NCBI RefSeq assembly: GCF_000516515.1 | Contig: NZ_KI911784.1 | Location: 1,768,881-1,832,880 of the forward strand | Reading direction: 5' to 3' | DNA: 64,000 nt | Source of the DNA: Chloroflexus sp. Y-396-1 | GTDB taxonomy: Bacteria; Chloroflexota; Chloroflexia; Chloroflexales; Chloroflexaceae | In this document: in pieces, positions 1-10,597 of the stretch | Position numbering within the stretch: the stretch's first letter is position 1 | How the letters are laid out: every line of letters starts with the position of its first letter | Notes under the pieces: generated by a model | Databases searched by the model: none | The model's input: the letters and a program-made list of their open reading frames with translations, nothing else | What the model was told of the DNA's origin: nothing | Position numbers and translations under genes: made by a program

Positions 1-164
1 CCCGGTACATGATCGGGCATCCTGGGCATCGGAGATATAACTGTAAGCGTACTGACCCAGAAGGGCACAGCAGCACTACCTCCTAACAGGATTCATCCGT
101 CATGGACATGACGACAAGATACCCGTCTAGGCACTAACACCCGAACCCAGCAGATCACCCCACA
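1..164. other. Intergenic left edge with short palindromes
   Basis: No gene is seen. A 7-bp inverted repeat with a 2-base loop (CGTCATG, GA, CATGACG) lies at 98-113. Before it, around 63-80, is a partial copy of the GGCACAGC-type palindrome found again near 44.6 and 46.8 kb. Confidence 0.5.
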
Positions 165-371
165 TCAATCGGCTGCGCAATCGTTCGGCTGATCTTGGTG
201 GTGATTCCGCGGCGACCACTCTTTTTCTTCTACAATGATTTCAATAGTCTTAAACCGGCGTCCACTTTCAGGGTCGTACCGATAACGAACGCAGACAAGC
301 TTATCTCCATACATCGCTTGCAGCTTCTTAGTACCGCGCTGGCCGGGTTTCAATTTGAGACGAGTGCGCAT
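165..371 (-). CDS. Small conserved basic protein of unknown function (68 aa)
   Basis: A 68-residue soluble, lysine/arginine-rich protein. It has a conserved-looking core (KPGQRGTKKL, then LVCVRYRYD, then a hydrophobic strand ending in EEKEW) and a charged, low-complexity tail. Similar short proteins with this opening occur in many bacteria as conserved hypotheticals. I know no function, and the beta-rich basic core would suit a nucleic-acid contact only as a guess. A GGAG sequence lies 7 bases before the ATG, which supports the start. It lies downstream of pyrG on the same strand with about 107 bases between, so it could be the last gene of that transcript. Confidence 0.65.
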   Translation of the reverse strand: MRTRLKLKPGQRGTKKLQAMYGDKLVCVRYRYDPESGRRFKTIEIIVEEKEWSPRNHHQDQPNDCAAD

Positions 372-478
372 TGGTGGCTCCGTGGCATATTAGCGACAGT
401 TCTTTGTCGTACTATACCGATCTGTGTTACCATATCATTACCGCAGCGCTGGTATATACCTGACACTATTTTTTCTGA

Positions 479-2420
<1,942 letters not shown>

Positions 2421-3092
2421 CTATCCGTGTATCGGGCGAAGAAAAATGATCCTGGTCTGCTCTTCATCCTCCGGCAAGGCATTGGCATTGATCACAAACT
2501 TATCTTCAGCGGTATACTCTTTCAATCCCATCTCGCTGATAAACCGCTCGATTGGGGCCAGCGGTGGATCGAAATTGGTTTGCCCCATTGCATAGTGCAT
2601 TGGTATCACAAAGCGTGGCTCGATTTGGCTGATAACATTACTGGCCAGTGCTGGCCCAATCGTCTCACCACCACCAACCGGGACAAACAGCACATCAACA
2701 TTCGAGCCAATCTCTTCGAGCTGGCTCGTCGTTAGCTCGTGGCCAAGGTCGCCAAGGTGACAGAAGACCAGATCATCGAGGTGAATGATGTACACCGTAT
2801 TGAAACCACGTTCAGCACCCTTCACCTGATCATGAAAAGTACGCACACCGGTAATCAAGACCCCGCCAATCTCGTATTCACCGGGACCATCAACAACAAA
2901 AACACGATCACGCAGGGGACGCACCGCACTGGAATTGTCGTGATCAGGATGGTGATGACTTACAGTCACAATAGATGCTGTTGGCCGTCCGAGATCGAAA
3001 CCGATAGAACGATGATAGGGATCGCAAACGATCGTGCCATCCCGACCGCGAATTCGGAAACAAGCATGACCGAGAAATTGCACTTCTGGCAT
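2421..3092 (-). CDS. Metallo-beta-lactamase-fold metal-dependent hydrolase (UPF0173-like)
   Basis: A 223-aa soluble protein of the short metallo-beta-lactamase-fold group. It begins with FLGHACFRI, has the metal motif HHHPDHD near residue 47, an HDQVKG loop near 85, a CHLGDLGH stretch near 112, and a late histidine in IPMHYAMG near 167. These are the ligand positions expected for a two-metal hydrolase. The physiological substrate of this family is unknown. AAGGAG lies 6 bases before the ATG. It precedes pyrG on the same strand, but a 300-base gap suggests separate expression. Confidence 0.85.
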   Translation of the reverse strand: MPEVQFLGHACFRIRGRDGTIVCDPYHRSIGFDLGRPTASIVTVSHHHPDHDNSSAVRPLRDRVFVVDGPGEYEIGGVLITGVRTFHDQVKGAERGFNTVYIIHLDDLVFCHLGDLGHELTTSQLEEIGSNVDVLFVPVGGGETIGPALASNVISQIEPRFVIPMHYAMGQTNFDPPLAPIERFISEMGLKEYTAEDKFVINANALPEDEEQTRIIFLRPIHG

Positions 3093-3629
3093 AGAACTCC
3101 TTACGCTGCCTCGTGGAAACGATTAGGATACCTCTGAAAATGTGTCTGAACCATGCTCCGCTTGTCTGGGAGCGTGGGCCTCGGACCCGCGAACTGTCAT
3201 GAGTGGAGATATTGTCTTTCTATTTTCCTCACTTTGCGGCTGCGCAGTACACGGCTCGCGACGCCTCGTCCTCTCTGACCACGTCTCTTTCACACGGTAA
3301 AAGGACAGGAGAGCGTGAATGAAGGTTTAGAACCTACCCCTACCACTCAACCCTGTTTCTTAACTCCTACCTGCTCTTTCCGCTCATACGACCGCCAGGC
3401 ACAGAAAAAACCTGGAACAGTCCAATCAAAGGCGTACAAGTATTGATCTGTTTCAAGCTGCCATAGCATGTATATTGTATGTGAAATACTGTTATACAGA
3501 AAGCCTCTGATCTCACCCGTATTTCTCACAGCGGTATCCCATTGCTGAAGATGACCGGCAAGTCTCAACACCCTAATTATAACAGGTACATTATATTGAT
3601 GATCGTGGAACGGTTGTTTTCATCTTTCA
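3093..3629. other. Intergenic region with a palindromic repeat
   Basis: A copy of the GC-rich palindrome lies at 3171-3191. A 74-codon open frame on the minus strand (3347-3571) has protein-like composition (many Trp and Tyr) but no recognisable motif or clear ribosome site. It may be a further relic of the neighbouring decayed restriction locus. Otherwise nothing is seen. Confidence 0.45.
3171..3191. repeat. GC-rich palindromic repeat, copy 1
   Basis: AGCGTGGGCCTCGGACCCGC belongs to a family of short imperfect palindromes seen also near 14.48, 33.19, 39.02 and 46.95 kb. All copies are in non-coding DNA. Confidence 0.5.
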
Positions 3630-3960
3630 GAAAGGTCTAGAAGATGTTCACCATTAATGGATGCGGAGAGCCGGTTCTTTGGCGATCAAAACTACTGTAT
3701 CCTATGCAATATTATGCAAACATTTCATCATCACTTTTCGGAATGAAAACACAGTTACAAATATCGGATTTAGTGATACGCCCCGAAATAATCCCTTAAG
3801 TTCGTTATGCCGTTTGATGTCAATGGAGCCATAACTCGTCACTGCTTCGATCAGAAACAGACTGTTCTTAGTTTCGAGGTGTACAATCACATCAGGCATT
3901 TTGCCATGTTCATTAACAATTCAGTGCTGAGTCGTGTCATAAACTGCGCAATATACCATG
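3630..3960 (-). pseudogene. Remnant of a BsuBI/PstI-type restriction endonuclease
   Basis: The minus strand encodes the typical C-terminal core of this type II endonuclease family: VNEHGKMPDVIVH, then FLIEAVTSYGSI, then KRHNELKGLF. These are the family's active-site strands (PDV and the E-x-V-T-S segment). The frame is broken. A TGA interrupts it upstream of VNEHGK, a TAG stands after HNIA where the family has a tryptophan, and a one-base shift is needed to continue from RIH into INGEHLLDL. The N-terminal half and a cognate methylase gene are not visible. The longest intact stretch is 65 codons (3702-3899). It is a clear relic and not a working nuclease. Confidence 0.75.
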
Positions 3961-4210
3961 GAGTAAAAAAACTGACCATGTTCTGCCTGAGTCGCCTTGC
4001 TGTGGACTGCCGCCATACACGGCCATCAATGATATTCAAGGATGTTGTTCTGAAATGAGGAACCAACCAAGATGTTTTTGCTCATAGTATCGGCTATAAC
4101 GGCACTTACAAACAGGTGAGGAAGACAGATTCCATCTTCATGAGTTACGACACCATCGGTTTCTAAACACCTTTGCCGTTTTGGTGAAAAAGTATTGACC
4201 ACAACAAACG

Positions 4211-4891
4211 CTAGTCATTGTCAGTATATTCTGACTTATCATCGGCTGGCCGCACCTCGCGCCATAAACGGACTAGTATCGGCCTGATCAGGTCGATTGC
4301 AAACCCACGGCGCAGTAAGTATCCACCCAAGCGCCGTTGGAATGTATTCCAGTCGGGGCTGGCCGCGTATCGTGACAAAACGGCACGCGCAGCCATTTCG
4401 GCACGAGTTTCTTCATCGGACTCGTCTTCTTCACTACTCAGCGCTGACTCGATCAATGCCGGATCGATACCCTTTTGGCGAAGCTCGGCTCGTAACGCTT
4501 GTTCACCGCGACGAGACAGTGCCCGTCGCTGAGCGACCCAGCGGCTGGCGAAGTCGGCATCGTTGAGTAAGCCTAGCTCCTGCAGGCGGGTAATGATCTG
4601 GGTACAAATCTCTTCGCTAAAGCCTTTACGCTGTAAAAAGCGATAGACCTCATAGCTGGAGCGTGCCCGTCGCTCAATCTGACGCAACGCCTGTTGCATT
4701 GCCTGATCGGCCTGTTCGCAGGCAACGAGTTGTGCCCAGCTCTGCTCATCAAGATAGACGCCGACAGCCAGACGGGTGCGGGCGAGGGTGTTGAGGCTGA
4801 TCCCTATCGCAAATTCATGATCGATAAAGATATTGACGCGCTGGGGATCGTTATGCTGTTGGCGAATAGCAGTGACAGTTCCGACAGGCAT
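4211..4891 (-). CDS. recX: Regulatory protein RecX
   Basis: Small modulator that binds RecA filaments and limits their activity. The protein has 226 aa and is mostly helical. Its tandem three-helix repeats are seen in QALRQIERRARSSYEVYRFL, LQELGLLNDADFASRWV and the later ALSSEEDESDEETRA-LLRRGF region. The motif NDADFASRWVAQR is typical of RecX. The acidic insert SEEDESDEE near residue 150 is a little unusual. It lies downstream of recA on the same strand but 1.4 kb away, so it is probably not cotranscribed with it, unlike in many bacteria. The ribosome site is weak. Confidence 0.92.
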   Translation of the reverse strand: MPVGTVTAIRQQHNDPQRVNIFIDHEFAIGISLNTLARTRLAVGVYLDEQSWAQLVACEQADQAMQQALRQIERRARSSYEVYRFLQRKGFSEEICTQIITRLQELGLLNDADFASRWVAQRRALSRRGEQALRAELRQKGIDPALIESALSSEEDESDEETRAEMAARAVLSRYAASPDWNTFQRRLGGYLLRRGFAIDLIRPILVRLWREVRPADDKSEYTDND

Positions 4892-6268
4892 GATGGTATG
4901 TCCGACACGCGCTTTTACCTATGCAGGAAGGGAAATGATTTCCTGTTCTGCCGTGAGATGGTTCATGGGCGAGATACTATCGCCATTACAGGATTCTACC
5001 AATTCGTTGCATATCAGACGTCTTTCGGCAATCTGCTACTACAGGACGATCAGGTTTGAAACTGCGTCCCACTGGTACAGAGATGTTCAACGTCTTCAGT
5101 ATCCGTGCTGCGAAGCACGACTGGCGTACCTCACATTCTCCCTCCAATCCTTCTTCTCCCTATGGGGAAGGTGGAGATTGAAAGGGGTTGGAAAGCAATC
5201 CTTATCGCTCACTTCTCTCTCCTGCCATCACTACTGCCAGGAAAGGAGAGAACGTTGAAAAGCCTTACTCCCAGTATAGAATAGAAACGGTGGTCATTAC
5301 CGAGAAGTGGTACGGTATCCATTAGCAGGTTTCCAGCCAGGTTTCACGTTGAACAGCTATGCCCTCGGCCTCTCGCTACTAACGTTGCAGAGACGTATCC
5401 TTCCCTAACCTCACGCTCTGGTAAGCTAGTATTATAAAGCACTTCTACCGTCACATACCTAATACCGATCCCGTTCGCGAAAACCGTGTATCTTGGTCAC
5501 GTGCCTCTGGATCACTCCCTGGCCCCCGCTTGCGGGGATATTGGAGGGTACCAGCGGCGCTAGCAGGATGATACACTGCTTACACAGACAGGATTGGTAT
5601 AAGAGCATGATCAACAACCCAGATTTCTTTTTGGGAACGTACCATTCCCGTACAACCACTACGTTAGAATGCCAACGTTCTGTTCCGCCATTCGTCGCAC
5701 GTCCCCTCTGCCGAGCGGGCAGCGCTAGGTGCTACGCGAGACGGGTTGGGTGAGCAACGTTCACCCCGCGCTGCACCTTCTCCCTCCCGCTCCCCGTGGA
5801 GGAGCGGAAGGGAGCTAGGGGGAAGATGAGGGGCGCCAAGCGTGCTCCGTAGCACCGGCCCTGAAACTGTCGAAACCCTGTTCTATCACGTCACGGAGCC
5901 GCATGCGTTGCCTGCCAGCGCTCCCCAAAACCACTCTATTGCGTACCATTGTCGAGCCTTATCAACAGCTCAGGTTTTTGATCGTGCTCTATGAAGAAGT
6001 ACCTTTCCCTAGCCTCACGGTATCGGTATACCCTTCCTTTGAGCACACAAACGAGGAAGGATTTGGGAAAATGCAATCGATATTCACTGCAACGCACGTC
6101 ATCGATACCGACGATCTTTCACTCCCTCGAACTGTCAATTTGGAAAGACGGCGATCAATGTCCGTCGTAACGCAATGCTCATACCTTTATCAGTACCGGC
6201 TTTAGCAAGCGTTCCGACTGCACAGGCGAGCATTTGTAATCTCTCCACAAAGGCTGCCGGCGTGTGCG
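4892..6268. other. Long recX-recA gap without a convincing gene
   Basis: Almost 1.4 kb without a supported gene. It holds a repeat of the AACGTTGAAAA family (5209-5264), a short hairpin CGTGCT-GCGA-AGCACG near 5106-5121, and polypurine/polypyrimidine inverted stretches around 5140-5180 and 5775-5820 that resemble others near 37.07 and 53.4 kb. Open frames here have no ribosome site and non-protein-like composition. Confidence 0.55.
5209..5264 (+). repeat. Dispersed repeat family B, copy 1
   Basis: A pyrimidine-rich arm (TCACTTCTCTCTCC), a loop with CATCACTACTG, a purine-rich arm (AGGAAAGGAGAG) and the conserved tail AACGTTGAAAAGCC. Matching copies lie at 8106-8155 and, inverted, at 58600-58655. 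Confidence 0.6.
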
Positions 6269-7351
6269 TTACTCTTCAAAGATGGTGTCTTCATCAATAT
6301 CAGCACTCGGTGCAATAACCGCCGGATTCGTCAGCGCCTGCGCCTTGATCAAGCGTTCGATCTCGTCGGTCAGGGCGGGATTATTCTTCAAAAACTCACG
6401 GACATTCTCGCGCCCCTGGCCGAGACGATCCTCGCCAAGGTAGAACCAGGCGCCGCTCTTACGAATAATCCCCAGCTCGGTACCGATATCGATAATATTC
6501 CCTTCGCGGGAGATCCCTTCGTTTGCCAGAATATCGAATTCAGCCTGACGGAACGGTGGCGCAACTTTGTTTTTGATCACCTTAACCCGCACGCGCGAGC
6601 CAATCGCCTCCTGGCCTTGCTTGAGAGTCTCGATGCGGCGAATGTCGAGTCGTACTGAGGCATAGAACTTCAACGCCTGGCCGCCAGTCGTTGTTTCTGG
6701 CGAACCAAACATCACCCCAATCTTCATTCGTAGTTGGTTGATGAAGATAACAACCGTACGGCTCTTGCTGATTGCACCGGACAGCTTGCGCAAGGCCTGG
6801 CTCATCAAGCGGGCTTGCATACCGGGCATCGAGTCGCCCATCTCTCCTTCAATCTCGGCCCGAGGGACGAGGGCAGCTACCGAGTCGATAACAATGACAT
6901 CAATTGCGTTCGAGCGCACCAGCATCTCGCAGATTTCTAGCGCTTGTTCACCGGTATCCGGTTGCGAGACGAGCAGATCGTCGATTTTAACCCCACATCG
7001 CGCCGCGTAGACTGGATCAAAGGCATGCTCGGCGTCGATAAAGGCACAGATACCACCCATCTTCTGCGCTTCTGCAATAATGTGCTGGGCCAGAGTAGTC
7101 TTGCCGCTGCTCTCGGGGCCAAAGATTTCGACAACGCGCCCTCGAGGGACGCCACCAATGCCCAGGGCGATGTCAAGAGCGATTGAACCGGTAGGGATGG
7201 CTTCGATAGCCAACCGGCTGCTCGCCTCGCCCATCTTCATAATCGAGCCTTTACCAAACTTGCGGTCGATCTGCGCCATCGTTGCCGCGAGCGCTTTTTC
7301 TTTCTCCGGGGTGATAGCCATCGCGGGCGCTCCTCCATTACTCTTGCTCAC
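6269..7351 (-). CDS. recA: Recombinase RecA
   Basis: ATP-dependent strand-exchange protein for homologous recombination and SOS induction. It has 360 aa, with Walker [10 protein letters not shown] at 77-85, Walker [11 protein letters not shown], the L1/L2 DNA-binding regions (including the [22 protein letters not shown] segment) and an acidic C-terminal tail ([10 protein letters not shown]). The start is a GTG preceded by AGGAG with good spacing. An ATG ten codons later, behind GGAGGAG, is the alternative. A very good promoter inside a double operator lies about 70 bases upstream, so LexA control is expected. Confidence 0.98.
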   Translation of the reverse strand: MSKSNGGAPAMAITPEKEKALAATMAQIDRKFGKGSIMKMGEASSRLAIEAIPTGSIALDIALGIGGVPRGRVVEIFGPESSGKTTLAQHIIAEAQKMGGICAFIDAEHAFDPVYAARCGVKIDDLLVSQPDTGEQALEICEMLVRSNAIDVIVIDSVAALVPRAEIEGEMGDSMPGMQARLMSQALRKLSGAISKSRTVVIFINQLRMKIGVMFGSPETTTGGQALKFYASVRLDIRRIETLKQGQEAIGSRVRVKVIKNKVAPPFRQAEFDILANEGISREGNIIDIGTELGIIRKSGAWFYLGEDRLGQGRENVREFLKNNPALTDEIERLIKAQALTNPAVIAPSADIDEDTIFEE

Positions 7352-7412
7352 TCGTTTACTCCTCTTGCTATGCTGCCGATGGGGAGGGCGCTGTCAACGT
7401 TATTGCCTGCCC

Positions 7413-7445
7413 CGTACATATGTGCTATTATAGCACATATGTACG
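7413..7445 (-). promoter_or_regulatory. Double LexA-type SOS operator of recA
   Basis: A perfect inverted repeat of two 15-base arms (GTACATATGTGCTAT and its complement) around one base, spanning 7414-7444. Each arm holds an ACATATGT core. The 14-mers at 7413-7426 and 7432-7445 each match 11 of 14 bases of the Bacillus-type SOS box CGAACATATGTTCG. The two core centres are 19 bases apart and flank the -10 element, so bound LexA would block RNA polymerase. Confidence 0.75.
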
Positions 7446-7455
7446 AATTCAGCAA
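7427..7455 (-). promoter_or_regulatory. recA promoter (-35 and -10)
   Basis: On the recA strand the -35 is TTGCTG (7450-7455) and the -10 is a perfect TATAAT (7427-7432), with a 17-base spacer. Transcription should begin near 7420, about 70 bases before the GTG start. The -10 is exactly at the centre of the operator palindrome. Confidence 0.8.
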
Positions 7456-7573
7456 GAGGGATCACACTGTTATTTGCCTCCCTATTAGTATAACGCGCTC
7501 ATCGCTGCTTTGGTACACTTTTGTGTTGTTTCCAGGAGCGCCGTCTGGGACGCAACGGTGCTGCGCCCCGAAT

Positions 7574-7610
7574 TACGGGTGGAATCCGATGGGCAGGTTG
7601 GGGTATGGCG
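7574..7610 (+). repeat. GC-rich direct repeat, copy 1
   Basis: TACGGGTGGAATCCGATGGG followed by CAGGTTGGGGTATGGCG. It is repeated with a few changes at 7738-7771. Both copies are preceded by CCCC-rich sequence (CGCCCCGAAT and GTGCCCC). Confidence 0.5.
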
Positions 7611-7737
7611 CCGCCATTGGCGATCGTATTGCCACCGTTGGTACGATCGTCCCAGCCATCATCCCCACCCCGATGCGACCGGCCCCCGTCCCGACATTCC
7701 TGCCCCCGCCATTATCCCCGTCTCGGCGTCGTGCCCC

Positions 7738-7771
7738 TACGGGCGGAACCCGATGGGTGTGGGGTACAGCG
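7738..7771 (+). repeat. GC-rich direct repeat, copy 2
   Basis: TACGGGCGGAACCCGATGGG followed by TGTGGGGTACAGCG, about 165 bases downstream of copy 1. Confidence 0.5.
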
Positions 7772-8105
7772 TCATCGGAGACACACCACCGTCTAGGCGA
7801 GGCGGCGCCTCATCCCTTCCTTGCTAGCGAACGAACGGAGTGCCACGATCAATAAACGTCATCCAGACTTCCAGAATGCTCCCGATCCACGCAGTTTCCT
7901 CGAACGCGCGGGACACCGGTCTGCATTGTACAGTGTGTGGGGCGGCGTATTAACACCCCATCACCCCCAACCCCCAAGCAGGGGTGAACCCAACTTCTGC
8001 CGATGCAGTGACGCGCATGATCGGTAAGACAATTGAGGAGTTGGGTAAACCACCATCAGAACGAGAAGCTGCGGACGGGTTGGCAACCTACTCTTTCCGC
8101 ACCCC

Positions 8106-8155
8106 CTTCTTCTCTCATCTCACCACTGCTGGTCGGGAAGAAACGTTGAAAAGCC
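8106..8155 (+). repeat. Dispersed repeat family B, copy 2
   Basis: CTTCTTCTCTCATCTCACCACTG, a short purine arm and the tail AACGTTGAAAAGCC, which is identical to the tail of the copy at 5209-5264. Confidence 0.6.
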
Positions 8156-8248
8156 CTGCTCAAAGGGTAACATCAGGGGAACGTATGGTAACTTGAGTTG
8201 TGGTATATTGCAAGTAGTTTACGAAGGTATTCATCAGGAGCATATCAC

Positions 8249-8740
8249 ATGGTTAAACGAATTCCACCCGGCCCTGGTCAGGAATCGGTCTGGGATTACC
8301 CGCGCCCACCGCGACTAGAGCCGACATCACGGCGTATCAGGGTACTATTTGCCGGTATCACTCTGGTTGACAGTCGGCGTGCAATCCGGGTTTTGGAAAC
8401 CAGTCATCCACCGGTCTATTACGTGCCAACAGATGATATTCGCATGGAGTTTTTACGTCCGAATCTGGCGCGTTCATTTTGTGAGTTTAAGGGAATAGCG
8501 TCTTATTACGATGTTGTAGTAGGCGAGCGCATTGCGCTGCAAGCCGCGTGGTCGTACCTTAATCCCACACCGACGTTCGAGGCGATCCGGGGACATCTCG
8601 CCTTTTACGCCGCGCCAATGGATGCATGTTATGTCGATGATGAGTTGGTGACGCCTCAACCAGGTGGCTTCTATGGCGGTTGGATTACCAGTGATATTGT
8701 TGGTCCGTTTAAGGGCGAGCCTGGAACGTGGGGATGGTAG
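8249..8740 (+). CDS. DUF427 domain protein
   Basis: A 163-aa cytoplasmic protein with a full DUF427 fold: RRIRVLFAGITLVDSRRAIRVLET, then HPPVYYVPTDDIRM, then the YYDVVVG segment, then AAWSYLNPTP and the aromatic AFYAAPMDACYVDDE. The domain is small and beta-rich, is common in bacteria and has no established biochemical role. I chose the ATG with CAGGAG 8 bases upstream; a longer frame starting at 8198 has no ribosome site. The C-terminus (GGWITSDIVGPFKGEPGTWGW) is typical of family members. It stands alone, upstream of an ABC transporter operon. Confidence 0.85.
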   Translation: MVKRIPPGPGQESVWDYPRPPRLEPTSRRIRVLFAGITLVDSRRAIRVLETSHPPVYYVPTDDIRMEFLRPNLARSFCEFKGIASYYDVVVGERIALQAAWSYLNPTPTFEAIRGHLAFYAAPMDACYVDDELVTPQPGGFYGGWITSDIVGPFKGEPGTWGW

Positions 8741-8869
8741 TTCGGGGTTGACCGGCCTGCATACAATGCGACGGAGTTACCCTGGGATGCAGGGTAGGAA
8801 TGTGACCGGCACTAACGTTGCGAGCCGTTCGCTGTTGAACCAACCGTATTGGTAATGAAAGGAATGCAG

Positions 8870-10489
8870 ATGAGTTTATCAGAAGAGCAGCAACACGTGT
8901 TACAGGCTGCCCGCGCAGAGGTGCTGTCCGGGCGAATGAGCCGCCGCGCGTTCTTACGCCTAGGTCTGGCGCTTGGGTTATCAGCAGGAGCTACTGCACT
9001 GGTTGCATGTGGTGGCCCGTCAGCACCAGCACCAACGGCAACTGCACTAACGGCTGCCAGTAGTGGACCAACCGGTCGGTTACGGGTTGCTAGCGAGATT
9101 CCTGTTCAGCTTGATCCGGCTTTTGCCTCATCTGATGCTGAAATCTTGATCCTCAACCATGTGTACGATTACCTGGTTGATATTGATGCGGCTAATGCGA
9201 TCGTTCCCCGTTTAGCCCGTGAATGGACGATCAGCGAAGATGGTTTACGCTATCGGCTCGTGTTGGCACCGGGAGTGACCTTTCACGATGGCAGTCCGTT
9301 GACCGCGGCTGATGTGGTCTGGACGTTCAATCGGTTGCGAGATCCGGCGTTGCAATTACCAACTGCCGATCTCTACGCGAACATTGCCGATATTGCTGCC
9401 GATGGGGATAATGCGGTTGTTTTTACTCTTGCCGAAGCAAACCCCTTTTTCCTCTATGATCTTTCTGATAACCACGCATTGGTACTGCGCGCCGAGAGTG
9501 AGAACCCGGCAACAGCATTCAACGGAACAGGCCCGTTCCGCGTTGTCGAGTATCGTACCGAAAACCGCATTGAACTTGCAGCTAATACGACCTATTTTCA
9601 GGCCGGGAAGCCGGCAGTTGCCAATCTTGAGATTATTTTCTTCGCCGATCAGGCGGCAGCCGTTGATGCGCTGCGCGGTGGTCAAGTCGATCTGGTGTTA
9701 CGTATGCCAACGCCGCTCTTCCAGACCTTGCAACAAGAGAGCGGTATTGTGACCGTGCAAACGCCAACCAACGGCTTCGATCTGGTACGATTGCGTGCTG
9801 ATCGTGAGCCTGGCAATAAGCCAGAGGTCATCCGGGCGCTGAAGCTGGCAACCGACCGCGAAGCAATTTTTCGCCAGGTGAAAGCCGGACTAGGCGCTAT
9901 TGGTCGTGATAGTCCGATTGGGCCGCTGTTTAGCGCATACTATTCTGAAGAAACCCCTCTTCCGCCGCGCGATCCGGCGGCAGCACGCGAATTGCTTGCC
10001 CGTGCCGGTTATGCTAATGGCTTGCAGCTTGATCTTCACGTACCTGATTCGGGTGATCGCCCTGATCTGGCAGTAGTGTTGAAGGAGCAGTGGGCTGAAG
10101 CAGGGATCAATGTCAATGTGATTGTCGAGCCAGAAAGTGTCTATTACGGTGATAACGGCTGGTTAGAGGTCGATCTGGGGATCACCGGTTGGGGTTCACG
10201 ACCGGTACCTCAGTTCTACCTCGATGTGATGCTGGTGAGTGGTGCTATATGGAATGAGAGCCGCTTCAGCGATCCGGAGTTTGATGCGTTGGCTGCAACG
10301 GCTCGAACGACTCTCGATGAGGCTGAGCGCGTGCGTGCCTACCGTGAAATTCAACGGATTCTGATCGAACGCGGCCCGATCATTATTCCCTATTTCTTTG
10401 CTCAGCTTAGTGCTCATCGGGTCGGGTTGCGCGGCTATGTCGCCAAGGCGTTTCCCGGACGTACCGATCTGGCTACGATTGCAGTGTAG
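8870..10489 (+). CDS. ABC transporter substrate-binding protein, family 5 (peptide/nickel type)
   Basis: Extracytoplasmic binding lipoprotein for a peptide, opine or nickel-type ABC importer. It has about 539 aa. The N-terminus has a twin-arginine-like SRRAFLRLG, a hydrophobic stretch and a lipobox ending LVAC, then an Ala/Pro/Thr-rich linker. The mature part shows the family 5 signature LAREWTISEDGLRYRLVL, followed by FHDGSPLTAADVVWTFNR. I prefer the ATG at 8870 because AAAGG lies 7 bases upstream; upstream in-frame starts at 8849 and 8855 are possible. The first gene of a transporter operon with the permease and ATPase genes that follow. The substrate cannot be told from sequence. Confidence 0.92.
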   Translation: MSLSEEQQHVLQAARAEVLSGRMSRRAFLRLGLALGLSAGATALVACGGPSAPAPTATALTAASSGPTGRLRVASEIPVQLDPAFASSDAEILILNHVYDYLVDIDAANAIVPRLAREWTISEDGLRYRLVLAPGVTFHDGSPLTAADVVWTFNRLRDPALQLPTADLYANIADIAADGDNAVVFTLAEANPFFLYDLSDNHALVLRAESENPATAFNGTGPFRVVEYRTENRIELAANTTYFQAGKPAVANLEIIFFADQAAAVDALRGGQVDLVLRMPTPLFQTLQQESGIVTVQTPTNGFDLVRLRADREPGNKPEVIRALKLATDREAIFRQVKAGLGAIGRDSPIGPLFSAYYSEETPLPPRDPAAARELLARAGYANGLQLDLHVPDSGDRPDLAVVLKEQWAEAGINVNVIVEPESVYYGDNGWLEVDLGITGWGSRPVPQFYLDVMLVSGAIWNESRFSDPEFDALAATARTTLDEAERVRAYREIQRILIERGPIIIPYFFAQLSAHRVGLRGYVAKAFPGRTDLATIAV

Positions 10490-10597
10490 GGTTAGTAGTA
10501 TAGTGAGTGATGTTTCGGATAAATTTACCACAGAGAACACAGAAGGTACAGAAACGAAACAACTCTCTGTGTAAATGAGTAGTTCAGTGATATTGGC
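10490..10597. repeat. CACAGAG inverted repeat in the transporter operon
   Basis: The gap between the binding protein and the first permease contains TTACCACAGAGAACACAGAA and, 28 bases further, CTCTCTGTGT. CACAGAG and CTCTGTG can form a long-looped hairpin. Such an element between a binding-protein gene and its permeases often lowers downstream expression; here that is inference. Confidence 0.4.

Larger units (their letters stand above)
7352..8248. other. Intergenic region: recA control site, direct repeats, family B repeat
   Basis: Between the divergent recA and DUF427 genes. It holds the recA promoter/operator (7413-7455), two related GC-rich direct repeats (7574-7610 and 7738-7771) and a family B repeat (8106-8155). 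Overlapping open frames between about 7500 and 7850 look like GC-rich non-coding DNA. Confidence 0.6.

Noticed and set aside
4833-5258. Open frame of 141 codons in the recX-recA gap
   Set aside because: It overlaps recX in part, has no ribosome site and reads like shadow and repeat sequence.
5903-6205. Open frame of 100 codons downstream of recA
   Set aside because: No motif, no ribosome site and no recognisable relative; composition does not look coding.
7370-7855. Open frame of 161 codons between recA and the DUF427 gene
   Set aside because: It runs through the recA promoter and GC-rich direct repeats, and competing frames of similar length overlap it.
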